From Xiphydria camelus (Eukaryota; Arthropoda; Insecta; Hymenoptera; Xiphydriidae): DNA of 64,000 bases. Shown here piece by piece: positions 12,394 to 22,423 of the stretch. Where the stretch lies: NCBI GenBank assembly GCA_963678675.1, contig OY783195.1, positions 22,778,387 to 22,842,386 on the forward strand. The letters run 5' to 3'. The notes beneath the pieces were generated by a model. The model saw nothing but the letters and a program-made list of their open reading frames with translations. It did no database searches and was not told the origin of the DNA. Every line of letters begins with the position of its first letter. Within the stretch, counting starts at the first letter, position 1. The position numbers were made by a program, and so were the translations under genes.

Positions 12394-12845
12394 ATGAGGT
12401 TTTAGACTAAATTGGTGAAATACTTTTTTTGTAGATTAGATTTCGCTGTACAAGATAGGTATAGTAGTATAGACTAAAATTCAAACGTTATATTTAAACG
12501 TAAACGCAAACGTAAATGTAAACGCCGTATTGAAGTACTGACGGCTTGTATTGAAGAATGACTTAAAATTCCATCGATACCAATTTTATGGAGGGAATAC
12601 TGTCAGTAATATTGAAGGTCTTACAAAAACATAGTTCATTCCTTCAGTATTCAGTCGTTATAACCAGGAGATAGTGACAGATTTTATGCGATGAATAGTA
12701 AACGTCTGCCACTGCAATTGTACCTTTATATTGGCCATAAGTAATTTTGCAAATTGTTCGCAGAACAGGGGGAAAAAAGTTATTAGTAAATGTCTGCAAT
12801 TAATGTCAAAGTGATATTCGAGAAAACATAATCCGGGCTAGCACA
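12394..12845. other. unassigned DNA leading into a tandem repeat
   Basis: AT-rich, with a short (GTAAAC)n-like run near 12485-12525. Single motifs related to the next repeat (GTAAACGTCTGCC at about 12692, GTAAATGTCTGC at about 12786) suggest older, more decayed units. Confidence 0.4.
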
Positions 12846-13380
12846 GTGGCAGACGTTTTCCGCTGTCCGTTCGCTTGGCACATACGTGTGGAAATGTTGC
12901 AGAAATGTTAAAAAAATTGTATTGGTAAATGTCTGCCAATATAAAAGATCCAGTTTTAATCCTAGAAAAGATGAAAAAACAGTGGGCAGACTATTTAAGT
13001 GGTCTAAAGTATTCGGTACACGTCATCAAACGTGTCATCAAGGTAGTATATACGCCGGGTAATGAATAAACGTTTCAAACTAATTTACCAACTAAAATTT
13101 AGTTAGAGAAATCGATAGAAAAAGTGGCAGACGTTTTGTGTAGTCTAAACACGAAAAAGAATAATTATGAACAATGTCAAAAAATTATGAGAAAAATTAT
13201 GATTAATAAATGTCTGCCATTTCATTATTATAAAATGTATGTGGTATAACAACGGTTTGCAAAGTGGTAGACGAATTGAATGATCATTATCAAGTTTATT
13301 TAATTTATCGTGGATGAGAAAATCGCTTATTGCAAAGGGAATGTGTGGACAATTAATAAACATAAAATATGTTCTAAATT
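12846..13380. repeat. degenerate tandem repeat, ~140-bp period, with paired inverse motifs
   Basis: The motif AGTGGCAGACG or a close variant recurs at about 12846, 12984, 13121 and 13262. The complementary motif TAAATGTCTGCCA or a variant recurs midway at about 12928, 13065 and 13204. The spacing is 137-141 bp. TGGCAGAC and GTCTGCCA are reverse complements, so every unit could fold into an imperfect hairpin. Sequence between the motifs is poorly conserved, indicating an old array. Confidence 0.6.
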
Positions 13381-14339
13381 AATCATACGTTGTAGTTACT
13401 GACGATTTGAGTGGTAATTATCGAATGTAATGGATGATAGTTATTTTTTATACAAGACGATAAAACTGAATTTTATCGACGAGCGGAAATTTTTAATTTA
13501 CGAGGATCGAAGTTCCGAGTGAATTAATTCTGCAAGTCGAGAACAATTTATCGCGTGCAACATTTTTTTTTCTATAGCAAAATTCACAAAAAAAACTAAT
13601 ACCAGTTAAAAGTTAAATTATTAGTAAGCTCACTTCCACATTGTAGTTGCAGCAAAGAAGCCAAAGTGTGTTGCAGAGAAAATGAAAGTATTTTAGGCCA
13701 GGCAACATAGGCCAAAAAAGGGGGTGTAGGCGAAAAAATTCTCGGAAAGCTGGAAATGGTTTTAGTTTTTTCATTTGCATGTAAAAAGAGTTTTTTAAAG
13801 TTTGCACCAATTTTCTGCTTGTGCTGTATGAGAGGTGTCCCAAAAACTTCGAAATTTTTCGACTTTTTTCAGTTTTTCACTAATAACTCCTAAATGATGC
13901 ACTTCTAGGAAAATTTTACTCTTTTATAAATTAAAGTACATAAAATTCTACGCAAAATGAGCCGCACATATTTGAAATTAAGTCAAGTAGTATAGACGAT
14001 ATGCATGTTTGAAAAACAATCATTTCTTAAATTTTTGAAGGAAAAATCATATTTTGGATTTTTAGACCTTATTTCCATTACGTAACATGTATTATATGAA
14101 ATTATTCTGTATTTGGAATTTATATCACAGCGAGTGCTGTATCAGATATACGTAAGCTGCATTCTTCTGCCCCCTCCCTTGCTATTAGCGTATCCCATAA
14201 GTTTCTTCCGCGCCACGCTATGAATGACTCTAGCCGGCTATGTTTATATAAACATGCTTAAGAAAGGATTTCTTTCATGTCGCTGAAGAAGCAAATCGCA
14301 CGTAGAGACACGGTTCATAAGGCCGGTCTCCGTCAATAG

Positions 14340-14578
14340 GTGTGGAACATACTCTTGATAAGGTCCGTATCCGTCGTTGCTGGGCGGCCGCTGCGATCTT
14401 CATCTTTCAAGTCAAAATTGCCAGCTCTAAATTTCTTAAACCAATTGTGGACGATCCTAATAGTCGTAGTACCACCCCCGTAAACGGTTCAAATCTCGTC
14501 TGCAGTGTCCTTTGCACTATTACTTTTTTTAAAGCAATGAAGCATAATATGTCGTAAATGTTTATGTTGACTATTCAT
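14340..14578 (-). pseudogene. mariner transposase N-terminal fragment, left arm
   Basis: Read from the ATG at 14578, this is the paired helix-turn-helix DNA-binding region of a mariner transposase (HIMLHCFKKSNSAKD, then NWFKKFRAGNFDLKDEDRSG, then RPATTD). A TGA replaces a Cys codon about 30 residues in, where the family has a CxVYG motif, and the frame stops shortly after the GRP linker. The catalytic DD34D half is missing. It is the mirror image of the copy in the right arm. Confidence 0.85.
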
Positions 14579-14964
14579 TTTGAACGGTATAGAGAAAAAT
14601 GTTTAAAGAGACTTTGTCACCGATGAAATGGACTGTGAAAGAGCTCTGGGATGACTGCAACCGACCCCATAAACAGCTTATATATTATTTGCTTTATTTT
14701 TGCAATATAAAATGTAATATATGAAATGAATAATATAATAGCTGGATATCCTACAGTTATCATATCGTGTATCAGATCATATATGCGAACACTGGTACAA
14801 TATTTGGTGCTGAATCCAGGGATTTAAATATAAAAACACACATTGTGATGAAAATATGTAATTAAAACATAAAAATTGAGTTGAAGTACAAAAAGCTTTG
14901 ATGTAAGTTTCGATGTGTGGGTAAAAAATTGATAACAAAATAAAAAAATTATATAAATACAACG

Positions 14965-17037
14965 TTAATTCAATTTGCTACGTTTGGAAGTAGAAGCTGA
15001 CTGAAGCAATTGGTCCATTTTAAAGTTCTCATCATCCAGGAGGTCTTCTAATTCGTCATCATTGTCAGGTAGCACCACTTCATCGTGTCGTTTAAGTCAT
15101 CATCAATTTCATCTGGTGTATTAGTGCAGGACGCTCCTTTGCAATTAAAGCATATTGGGGAACATTTCATTCCTTGCTTCCTGCAACCACAAGCTTTTCG
15201 GCACCCTTTCAAACATTTGCAGGCAGTGTTATTAAGCAGTTCCTGCGGGGCTTGTTCGACTGTTGATGGTACTGGAAGCAGCCCATGCTTAGTAACCTTC
15301 CAACCCCATTGACCTGAGTCCATCACATGACCATTCCACAAATTAATTTGTAGAAAAGCCCTCATTGCGTGCAGTCTAGCAGCTTCTTCAATTGGAGGAA
15401 GAGTAGCTAAGTTGAAAGTATTCTGTATTAAGGATTTGGTGAACAGTTTAAAGCGTATTTCATTCAGAGAGGAAGATTGAAGAAGTGATCCAGAATACAA
15501 AGCCGGAATTACTTTTTCGCCGACAGCACCAATTTCATCTGTAGTCGCGTCACGGTTTTTGAATATCTCGACAGTTCTTTGTACCTCTGCATCTTTGTCG
15601 AGAAGTTTTACAAACTTCATCTTCCCCTGTCTGAAAATGGCTGATGTTGAATCGCATCCGCTGAACGCGTGAAGAAATAATATACTTCCTTTACTTCCTT
15701 TAACTTTGTTTGACATGTTGAAGTGTGTCGGGGAATAGAAGACGGTCTCTGACTTTCCTTTTCCAGGCTTCATCAAAAACAATGGATCGCTATTAGGAGC
15801 TAATGCAGTAATAATTACACAGGTTTACAAAAAAAAGTCCGGACTATTTGACCGGACCATGGTATTCCGAGGTATTTTTTCGTCCTGAATCCGATCCCGA
15901 GGTCATCTGAGCCCCATCACGTCAGGAAAACGAGATTTCAAGGTCATTTAGAGGTTAAAATGACCATTTTTTGGAACTGGACACGGGACAATTTCTCAAG
16001 CGACCTGTTGAGTTGGAGGGTAGCTGTTTAGGTCTTGAATACCTTCCAAACATTGGAATGGAGTCCTAAATCTCGACCGGGACTATCACAGAACCACCCC
16101 AGTGGATAAAATGTTGCCATGATCATTGTATCTCGCGGATTACGATCTCCCTGTCAAGGCATCCAATTCCGGCAATCCGTTCACTGTGACATATTGACAG
16201 TGGATCCCCAGCACTGACCCTAATGGCCTTAGAACCTTGGAGTCATGCTCTGGGTCCTGCTCAGAGCAGTCCCATTTCCTTATTTATTTATTTCGAAATC
16301 TCGTTTTTCTGACGTGATGTGGCTGAGATGACCTCGGGATCGGATTCAGGACGCAAAAATACCTCGGAATACCATGGTCCGGCCAAATAGTCCGGAGTTT
16401 TTTTTTTGTAAACCTGTGTTATTAAAAGATCAATGCCTTCTCCTACTACAATCACACATTCGGAGTAGGTAGCATTTTCTATAGCCCTTCTGACAAAGGT
16501 TGTGTCGGCATCCTCTACAGCTTGTTTGACAGCGATGTTTTCATCTGCAAATTTCTGAATCAGCATTGAGATGATTCGTTTTTTGTTCCCTTCATTGGAG
16601 AGAAATTTATCTTTTGACATTTTCAATAACATTGTTTCATCAAATTCAACGTTCGCTGCAATAAACTTGTTCCTTATAAGGCGTTCTGCAGATTTTGTGC
16701 TCTTCTCTGTAGGGTCGTCTGGATAGCCATTAAATACTATGATTGATCAAGCCCCAAAGTATTTTTTGACATAATCTACGTATTTGTTGAGGATTGAAGA
16801 GAATCTTTCTCTTAACTCCCACGGTACTCGGTGAAGTAGGAATGCACCGTCAATCAAATAGAGAGCACTTCCGATATTTGACGGAGTTTCAACTGGATCA
16901 AATAAATCATAAAAAATAGATTTACGTGACTTCCTCATCATTCCTTGTTCATCAAATAAAGATGGTGGATATGGAGCCAATTCATATGTGAAGTACTTTC
17001 TGAGTTCGTATTCTGTTTTTTTATGAAACGAGATTTT
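14965..17037 (-). pseudogene. FEN1/XPG-like nuclease gene with C-terminal CXC Cys-rich region, broken
   Basis: The visible exon starts after a splice acceptor (pyrimidine tract and CAG at about 17038) and ends at a TAA at 14965. Motifs in order are LIDGAFLLHRVPW, FNGYPDD, VEDADTTFVRRA, VVGEGIDLL and FLHAFSGCDSTSAIFRQGK, matching the acidic-residue blocks of PIN-like flap nucleases. A Cys-rich CXC/tesmin-like segment follows (CKCLKGCRKACGCRKQGMKC) with an acidic tail. The family expectation at VVGE-D-ID is Asp, here Gly. It is damaged by an in-frame TGA near 16748, a 601-bp insertion (15818-16418) and a frameshift near 15085. The 5' exons are missing. Multi-copy proteins of this type occur in arthropods; their role is unknown to me. 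Confidence 0.65.
15818..16418. mobile_element. 601-bp TIR element in the nuclease gene, 3-bp TTA duplication
   Basis: The ends are CACAGGTTTACAAAA and its complement, with long imperfect TIRs (about 130 bp, including CTCGGAATACCATGG-type sequence). TTA at 15815-15817 and TTA at 16419-16421 flank it. Deleting the element plus one TTA rejoins the nuclease reading frame exactly in phase, which independently fixes the boundaries. A 3-bp TTA duplication fits PIF/Harbinger or CACTA-like integration. It has no ORF. Confidence 0.85.
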
Positions 17038-17242
17038 CCTGTGAAAAAATGGTATATAAATCTATTGGCACTACTTCGTCATGCAACTTTACACTGCTGG
17101 TGAAGCCTCGCATTGGTTACACTCTTTTCTTTCTGGAGAACTTTATTTGACTAAAATTGCTTCCAATAATCCCAGAGCTCTTTCACAGTGCATTTCATCG
17201 GTGACAAAGTCTCTTTAACAATTTTTCTCTACACCGTTCAAA

Positions 17243-17488
17243 ATGGATAGTCAACATAAATATTTATGACATATTATGCTTCATTGCTTTAAAAAAAGTA
17301 ATAGTGCAAAGGACACTGCAGACGAGATTTGAACCGTTTACGGGGGTGGTACTACGACTATTAGGATCATCCACAATTGGTTTAAGAAATTTAGAGCTAG
17401 CAATTTTGACTTGAAAGATGAAGACCGCAGCGGTCGCCCAGCAACGACGGATATGGACCTTATCAAGAGTATGTTCCACACCTATTGA
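17243..17488 (+). pseudogene. mariner transposase N-terminal fragment, right arm
   Basis: The inverted partner of the fragment at 14340-14578. It starts at the ATG at 17243 and shows the same HIMLHCFKKSNSAKD and NWFKKFRASNFDLKDEDRSG blocks and the same TGA after ADEI. It also carries its own TGA in place of an Arg codon near residue 9. The shared TGA shows the damage predates the inverted duplication; the private TGA came later. Confidence 0.85.
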
Positions 17489-18122
17489 CGGAGACCGGCC
17501 TTATGAACAGTGTCTCTACGTGCGATTTACTTCCTCAGCGACATGAAAGAAATCCTTTCTTAAGCATGTTTATATAAACATAGCCGGCTAGAGTCACTCA
17601 TAGCGTGGCGCGGAAGAAACTTATGGGATACGCTAATAACAAGGGAAGGGGCAGAAGAATGCAGCTTACGTATATCTGATACAGCACTCGCTGTGATATA
17701 AATTCCAAATACAGAATAATTTCATATAATACATGTTACGTAATGGAAATAAGGTCTAAAAATCCAAAATATGATTTTTCCTTCAAAAATTTAAGAAATG
17801 ATTGTTTTTCAAACATGCATATCGTCTATACTACTTGACTTAATTTCAAATATGTGCGGCTCATTTTACGTAGAATTTTATGTACTTTAATTTATAAACG
17901 AATAAAATTTTCCTAGAAATGCATCAGTTAGGAGTTATTAGTGAAAAACTGAAAAAAGTCGAAAAATTTCGAAGTTTTTGGGACACCCCTCATACAGCAC
18001 AAGCAGAAAATTGATACAAACTTAAAAAAAACTCTTTTTACCTGCAAATGAAAAGATTAAAAACATTTCCAGCTTTCCGAGAATTATTTCGCCTACAACT
18101 CTATGTTGCCTGGCCTATTTTA

Positions 18123-18254
18123 TCTACTCTTGCTGTTAAAGTATTATTTTATCTATCTTTGCAGTTAACCTGTTACTTTTTCGATTATTTTGAATAGTTC
18201 AGTGTACACTGTAGCATCTGCTGTAGAAAAAAATATATTTAGAAACTATGAAAA
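18123..18254. other. spacer between composite repeat and dispersed repeat
   Basis: AT-rich sequence with no recognisable feature. Confidence 0.4.
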
Positions 18255-18495
18255 TCAAGAAAAAAACAACAAAACGTGTGGCCGCCACACGCGGAAGAAG
18301 TGAAACTTCGATACCAGTTTCTCTGAATTTTATTCCGGTGGTATTAGTTTCAATTGGCTTTATACAAGTCTTTTACTATGCTTCTTCGTAGAGCCAATTG
18401 AAACTAATACCACCGGAATCAAATTCAGAGAAACTGGTATCGAAGTTTCACTTCTTCCGCGTGTGGCGGCCACACGTTTTGTTGTTTTTTAACCC

Positions 18496-18660
18496 TCAAC
18501 TATGCTCAGATCCATCAATGTGTGATTGTGTGAATTTAATTCTTTCTCTCCATCCTCGATTTCGTTCTGTACTAGTTTTAGGTAGTACCTTCATCATCGC
18601 TTTCTTTACACGTTGCCTCTCACGAAACTCTTTTGCCCGTTGTTTTCCTGTTTTTGCCAT
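18496..18660 (-). CDS. small basic ORF of dispersed repeat A (unknown function)
   Basis: Reads from the ATG at 18660 as a short, very basic product starting MAKTGKQRAKEFRERQ. The homologous ORF in copy B is longer but has internal stops. The RAKEFRERQ-type start resembles short basic regions often seen at the N-terminus of uncharacterised transposon-linked proteins in insects. The rest of the protein seen in copy B is deleted here. No function can be assigned. Confidence 0.35.
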   Translation of the reverse strand: MAKTGKQRAKEFRERQRVKKAMMKVLPKTSTERNRGWRERIKFTQSHIDGSEHS

Positions 18661-18804
18661 AATAGTTTTAATATAACACATGCGCGAAAGAATGTTCAGT
18701 GTTCATTGACGTTTACGAAATGGAAAGTTTATTTAACATGTTGCCTGTCACTGTACTATTTCGACCGTTCTGTGGCCTTTTTTGCAATAATAATTATAAA
18801 TTAA

Positions 18805-18835
18805 CACACACACACACACGCGCGCGCGCGCGCGA
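18805..18835. repeat. (CA)n(CG)n microsatellite
   Basis: Alternating CA followed by alternating CG dinucleotides inside dispersed repeat A. Copy B has only (CA)n at the same place (about 42823-42845). Confidence 0.95.
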
Positions 18836-20015
18836 AAGAATGTACATGCACGGTGGTTACTCGAAAAAAGACGCGACTCCGATCGCAGACTACACGAGCT
18901 CCGTATGGCCGGCCACTCGACGCGGTAAAATCCGGAAAACTAAAAATACGACAAACGAAATACAAACAACTCACAAGTAACTCTGCGCCCTCTAGTCTGG
19001 CTTCTCCCAAGGATACGCTCAAAAAGGTTCCTAAACGCTAGATTTATGGTTAGCCTAACAGTCCTCTTAGTGGAGGTGCGACACTGAGTCGCCTCGTAAT
19101 ACGAACAATAGCTTCCATTGCCCGAAGAAACCCTCTCGAGCAACACAAACCAGACCCCCTCTGCACAGTCTAAACCGCGATTGATTTTTTCTTCATTTAT
19201 TGTTCAGTTTCAAATTAATAACTATAACATGTGCGATCAAGAGTAGATCTCGAGGTCGTAAATCCCGAAGGCACTACTGCGTGACACGACTAGTGACCGA
19301 AAATGTGGTGTGGTGGATTTAAACCGTATCGGGGTTAGTTGAAATGATTTAACACTGCACTGACACAATATTACTGGTGATTATATTGGATTCAAAGAGA
19401 TACAGTAATTCCGTGATGTAGCCGTGGTTTACAATTAGATACACTGCGAGGTTGTTTTGAGAGAAAGGTGTGGGACTGCCAACGCATTCGCAACCCCCAT
19501 TCACCAACATATACCGTCCGCCTCGCTGTTGCGACCGATGTACAGATTAGATCTAGATTAGTGCGTTACTTAGGTTGCGATAATAGTGAGCGTTAAGAAA
19601 TGACGTAGAAGTCCCCTTTGCGATGGAACATATTTTGCGAGGCTGGCTCGCGAGGCTGCCGCGCAAGGCAGCCTTAAGACATTTTTGCCTCGGAGTATGT
19701 AGACAAACAAACGACGGCAGCTTCACTAGGCAAGGCGATCCAACACGTGGCACGCTTCGCGCGGCGGCTTCGCGAGCCAGCCTCGCAAAGTCAACACATG
19801 GCTTTAACGTACGCACGGTCGGGAGCGATGGAATGGGGCAGGATTTCGGGCGACGGAATGGGGCAGAGTCGACAGCGGTGTATTGGGACTGGGTCGAGAG
19901 CGCTGTATGAGTGAGACACGGTCGAGAGCGGTGGAGTGTGTGGGTTTCGTTACGATTTTCGTCTCTTCGGGCGCGCATTCAGTACCCTCCGCAAAGAAGT
20001 TTCACTTCAAAATAT

Positions 20016-20814
20016 TAAAAATGATGCCATTGTATGTGAAACTTTAATAATTTAATGAATGTAGAAACTTAAAAACTGCTGCGGGGCCGACACAACATTA
20101 TAAATCTTTATCGGAATAATATTTCGTGTTCGTGTTCTCCGCGACCCTGTTCTCTAATTTCAGGAGCCCCACGGCGGGACACTGGTCGCAGCCGTTGAGT
20201 CTCGGAAAGCGCAAGGTACCCCTCGACCCTATTCTCTCATTTCGGGAGCCTCGCGGAAGGGCACGGGCACCCTCTTTCCCTTTGCTATCCTTGGACAAGT
20301 GTCCACCGGTCATACACACGTGCACTTTTTCGGGAACGGCGCCAACAGGACGGCGCCGGATCTGCTTGCTTTCCCGGGGTCCTCACGCTCCAGTTCCCGG
20401 GTTTTCTCAGAATTTTCTTCTCTCACCATGGAGAGGAAAAAACCGCTCTTTTCTGCTGAAGAGTACCCCTCCCTCGCTTTCAAAATCAGTCGTTTCAACA
20501 TCTTCAGCGTGTTAAGATCGATTTAGTAGTTCGTGCATAAATAAGCAATTTACGATTCATTAATCGCACAGCCGTGTCACGTATAGTGTCATTCCCCGCT
20601 TACTCGCCTGTGTTGTGATAGTTTGCTATGTGCGAAATGGAGTAAGTAGAAATAAACAAATATTATATTACGCAATGAGGAGCATAAATGTGAGTCTTAA
20701 CCTTTCTATGGCTCGTTGCAAGCTCGCCACCATTAGGACTGTTTGTTGCTGTATTGAATCGTCGAAGATTTAGTGAATTAAAGTTCTAAATTATTACAGA
20801 AAAAACAAACAAAA
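20016..20814. other. upstream region of the Harbinger Myb-like gene
   Basis: No coding frame is convincing. It should contain the left terminus of the Harbinger element and its promoter, but I could not identify a TIR matching the other side. Confidence 0.3.
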
Positions 20815-22255
20815 ATGCAGAGCGCCACCACGGAACGCAAAACAATACGCGTACATGGTGGACTGGTACAAAATAAACACATCGCTCTTCATAAATTCGG
20901 TGCCTCATTTCACGATAAGGAGGACATTAATAAGGGGTGGAATACACTTGTCGACGAGCTAAATAAACGGGGGCCAGTGAAAACTCGGGACTCATGGGAA
21001 AACGTAAGTACATTAGCGATTTTTTTGTTTCTACTCACTTTGTGAGTGTGCAATACTAGCACACTCTTAATATCTATTTTAGACATGGAAAGACGGTAAA
21101 ACAAACGCAAGCAGATTTGGAAATCTCCGACGTCAGAGAGCCCAAACCGGTAATAAACCACTGACGGATGACATTGGTCAGGGGCTTAATGACGCTGAGA
21201 GGAAAATAATATCCATTCTCGGTCCTGAGTACAATCTGGGGACAGATATTTCTGAGCCTTTGCCAGCAAATGATGTAGGTATTGCTTTATAAAATGTTAA
21301 TCTGATTCTATTTATTTATTCATTTGATTTGTCAGTTGTATTCAGATGAAGTAGATTTATAATTGATCTATTTGTTTTTAGGAATCTCTAAGATGTCTGA
21401 TGAGTGGTGAGAGAATGGATGTGGAAAATACTTTGGAGAATGCAGGTTTGTGTCTTTGTGCCTTATCTATATGACTGTATTTGAAATAAATAAGTACAAT
21501 TATTATTATGAAGCACTAGACTATGATGACATATCTTTGCAAATGATATATTAGATATGCCTATATTTGTTAAAGGAGAAAAATTACTTGCAATGGATGC
21601 ACCGAAAAATGTGGAAATAGTAGCAACTAACAATGGGCCATCAGAAGCTGCAAATACAATATTTGCACCCACTGCTTCCACATTAACAGCAGAATTAAAT
21701 TGACCGATACCGTTAGCTGGTAAAATGCAACCATCTACTCCAACTGAATCGAAGACTACGAAGAGGAAGTCTACCCCCATGGATAAACCTAATGCGAAGG
21801 TTTCCAGATTTAGTAAGTTCATAGTCACCAATGTTATAAGTAATGAAAATATTGTTATTGCTTCCTGACACAAACCTTTAATGCATTCTTACTATTTTTA
21901 ACAGGAAGCAACCGAGAAAGGCTGGGAGTCCAGTTTGCAGAAGCGCGGAAGGAGTTTAGCTCTCTACAGAAGCTTCATGTCGAAGCATTAAAGGTAAATT
22001 CCTTTTGTATTATTTGCACATTCAAAAAGTTTCATTATGTACAGTGGATTATTCTAGCTGTCGTGGGTGCTCATTCTTGTCTCGTTTTTGTCAGGTCAGT
22101 GCTGATGCTTTGAGGAAATGGCCCTCAACGACGAAAAGCGGCTGAAGTTGGAGGAAGAAAGACAGAATATTGATAAAGAACAAGTCAAGGTGTTGCAAGC
22201 TGTCTGCAGTTTGCTAGAGACAACTACAGAAAAACAGTCTGGTATTAACCTTTAA
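20815..22255 (+). pseudogene. Myb/SANT (zeste-like) protein of a PIF/Harbinger transposon, six exons, decayed
   Basis: The ATG is at 20815. Exons by GT..AG borders are 20815-21003, 21083-21274, 21382-21445, 21555-21812, 21905-21993 and 22095-22255, with the stop TAA at 22253-22255; phases agree throughout. The N-terminal ~95 residues form a tryptophan-containing Myb/SANT-like fold typical of the second, DNA-binding protein of Harbinger elements. A linker follows with the LNDAERKIISILG block, and then a charged coiled-coil C-terminus (KRLKLEEERQNIDKEQVK). It is damaged by an in-frame TGA in exon 4 near 21702 and a one-base frameshift in exon 6 near 22118. It is convergent with the HARBI1-like gene, the standard layout of the superfamily. 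Confidence 0.75.
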
Positions 22256-22423
22256 CCCTTCGGCGGGCGCGCTATAACAGTTGCACGAATGGGCGCGTTG
22301 CGGCCTTTACGCCGCAAATCAATATTTCTTTATATTAACATGAATTACTACAATTATCATACGGAATAAGTAAATGCTTCTTAGTTTTTTATTTCATTTA
22401 TTGAAAAATTCAAATTATACCTA

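Larger units (their letters stand above)
13689..18122. mobile_element. giant composite inverted repeat with mariner-bearing arms
   Basis: The left arm (about 13689-14652) and right arm (about 17169-18122) are inverted copies of about 960 bp with few differences. Each arm contains a mariner-type transposase N-terminus facing inward to its own copy. The 2.5 kb between them is unrelated DNA holding a broken nuclease gene. The arrangement looks like two mariner fragments in opposite orientation that may have captured or bracketed a chromosomal segment. No terminal target duplication was found, so mobility as a unit is inference. Confidence 0.7.
18255..20015 (+). mobile_element. dispersed repeat, copy A (partner at 42155-43890)
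   Basis: About 1.75 kb that aligns along its whole length with copy B in the same orientation. It starts with ACAAAACGTGTGGC and a 215-bp hairpin (18275-18482) built on CACTTCTTCCGCGTGTGG. It continues through a small minus-strand ORF and a CA/CG microsatellite, and ends in AAGTTTCACTTCAAAA. The end motif GAAGTTTCACTTC is also inside the terminal hairpin, hinting at related termini. An additional hairpin (19637-19798, GGCTGGCTCGCGAGG type) is only partly kept in copy B. No transposase is recognised, so the class is unknown. Confidence 0.75.

Noticed and set aside
12846..13380. CRISPR array
   Set aside because: Repeats are degenerate with ~140-bp period in eukaryotic DNA, with no short identical repeats and unique spacers.
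19553..19978. 141-codon minus-strand frame in dispersed repeat A
   Set aside because: Spans a GC-rich hairpin, is not conserved in copy B and shows no protein motif.
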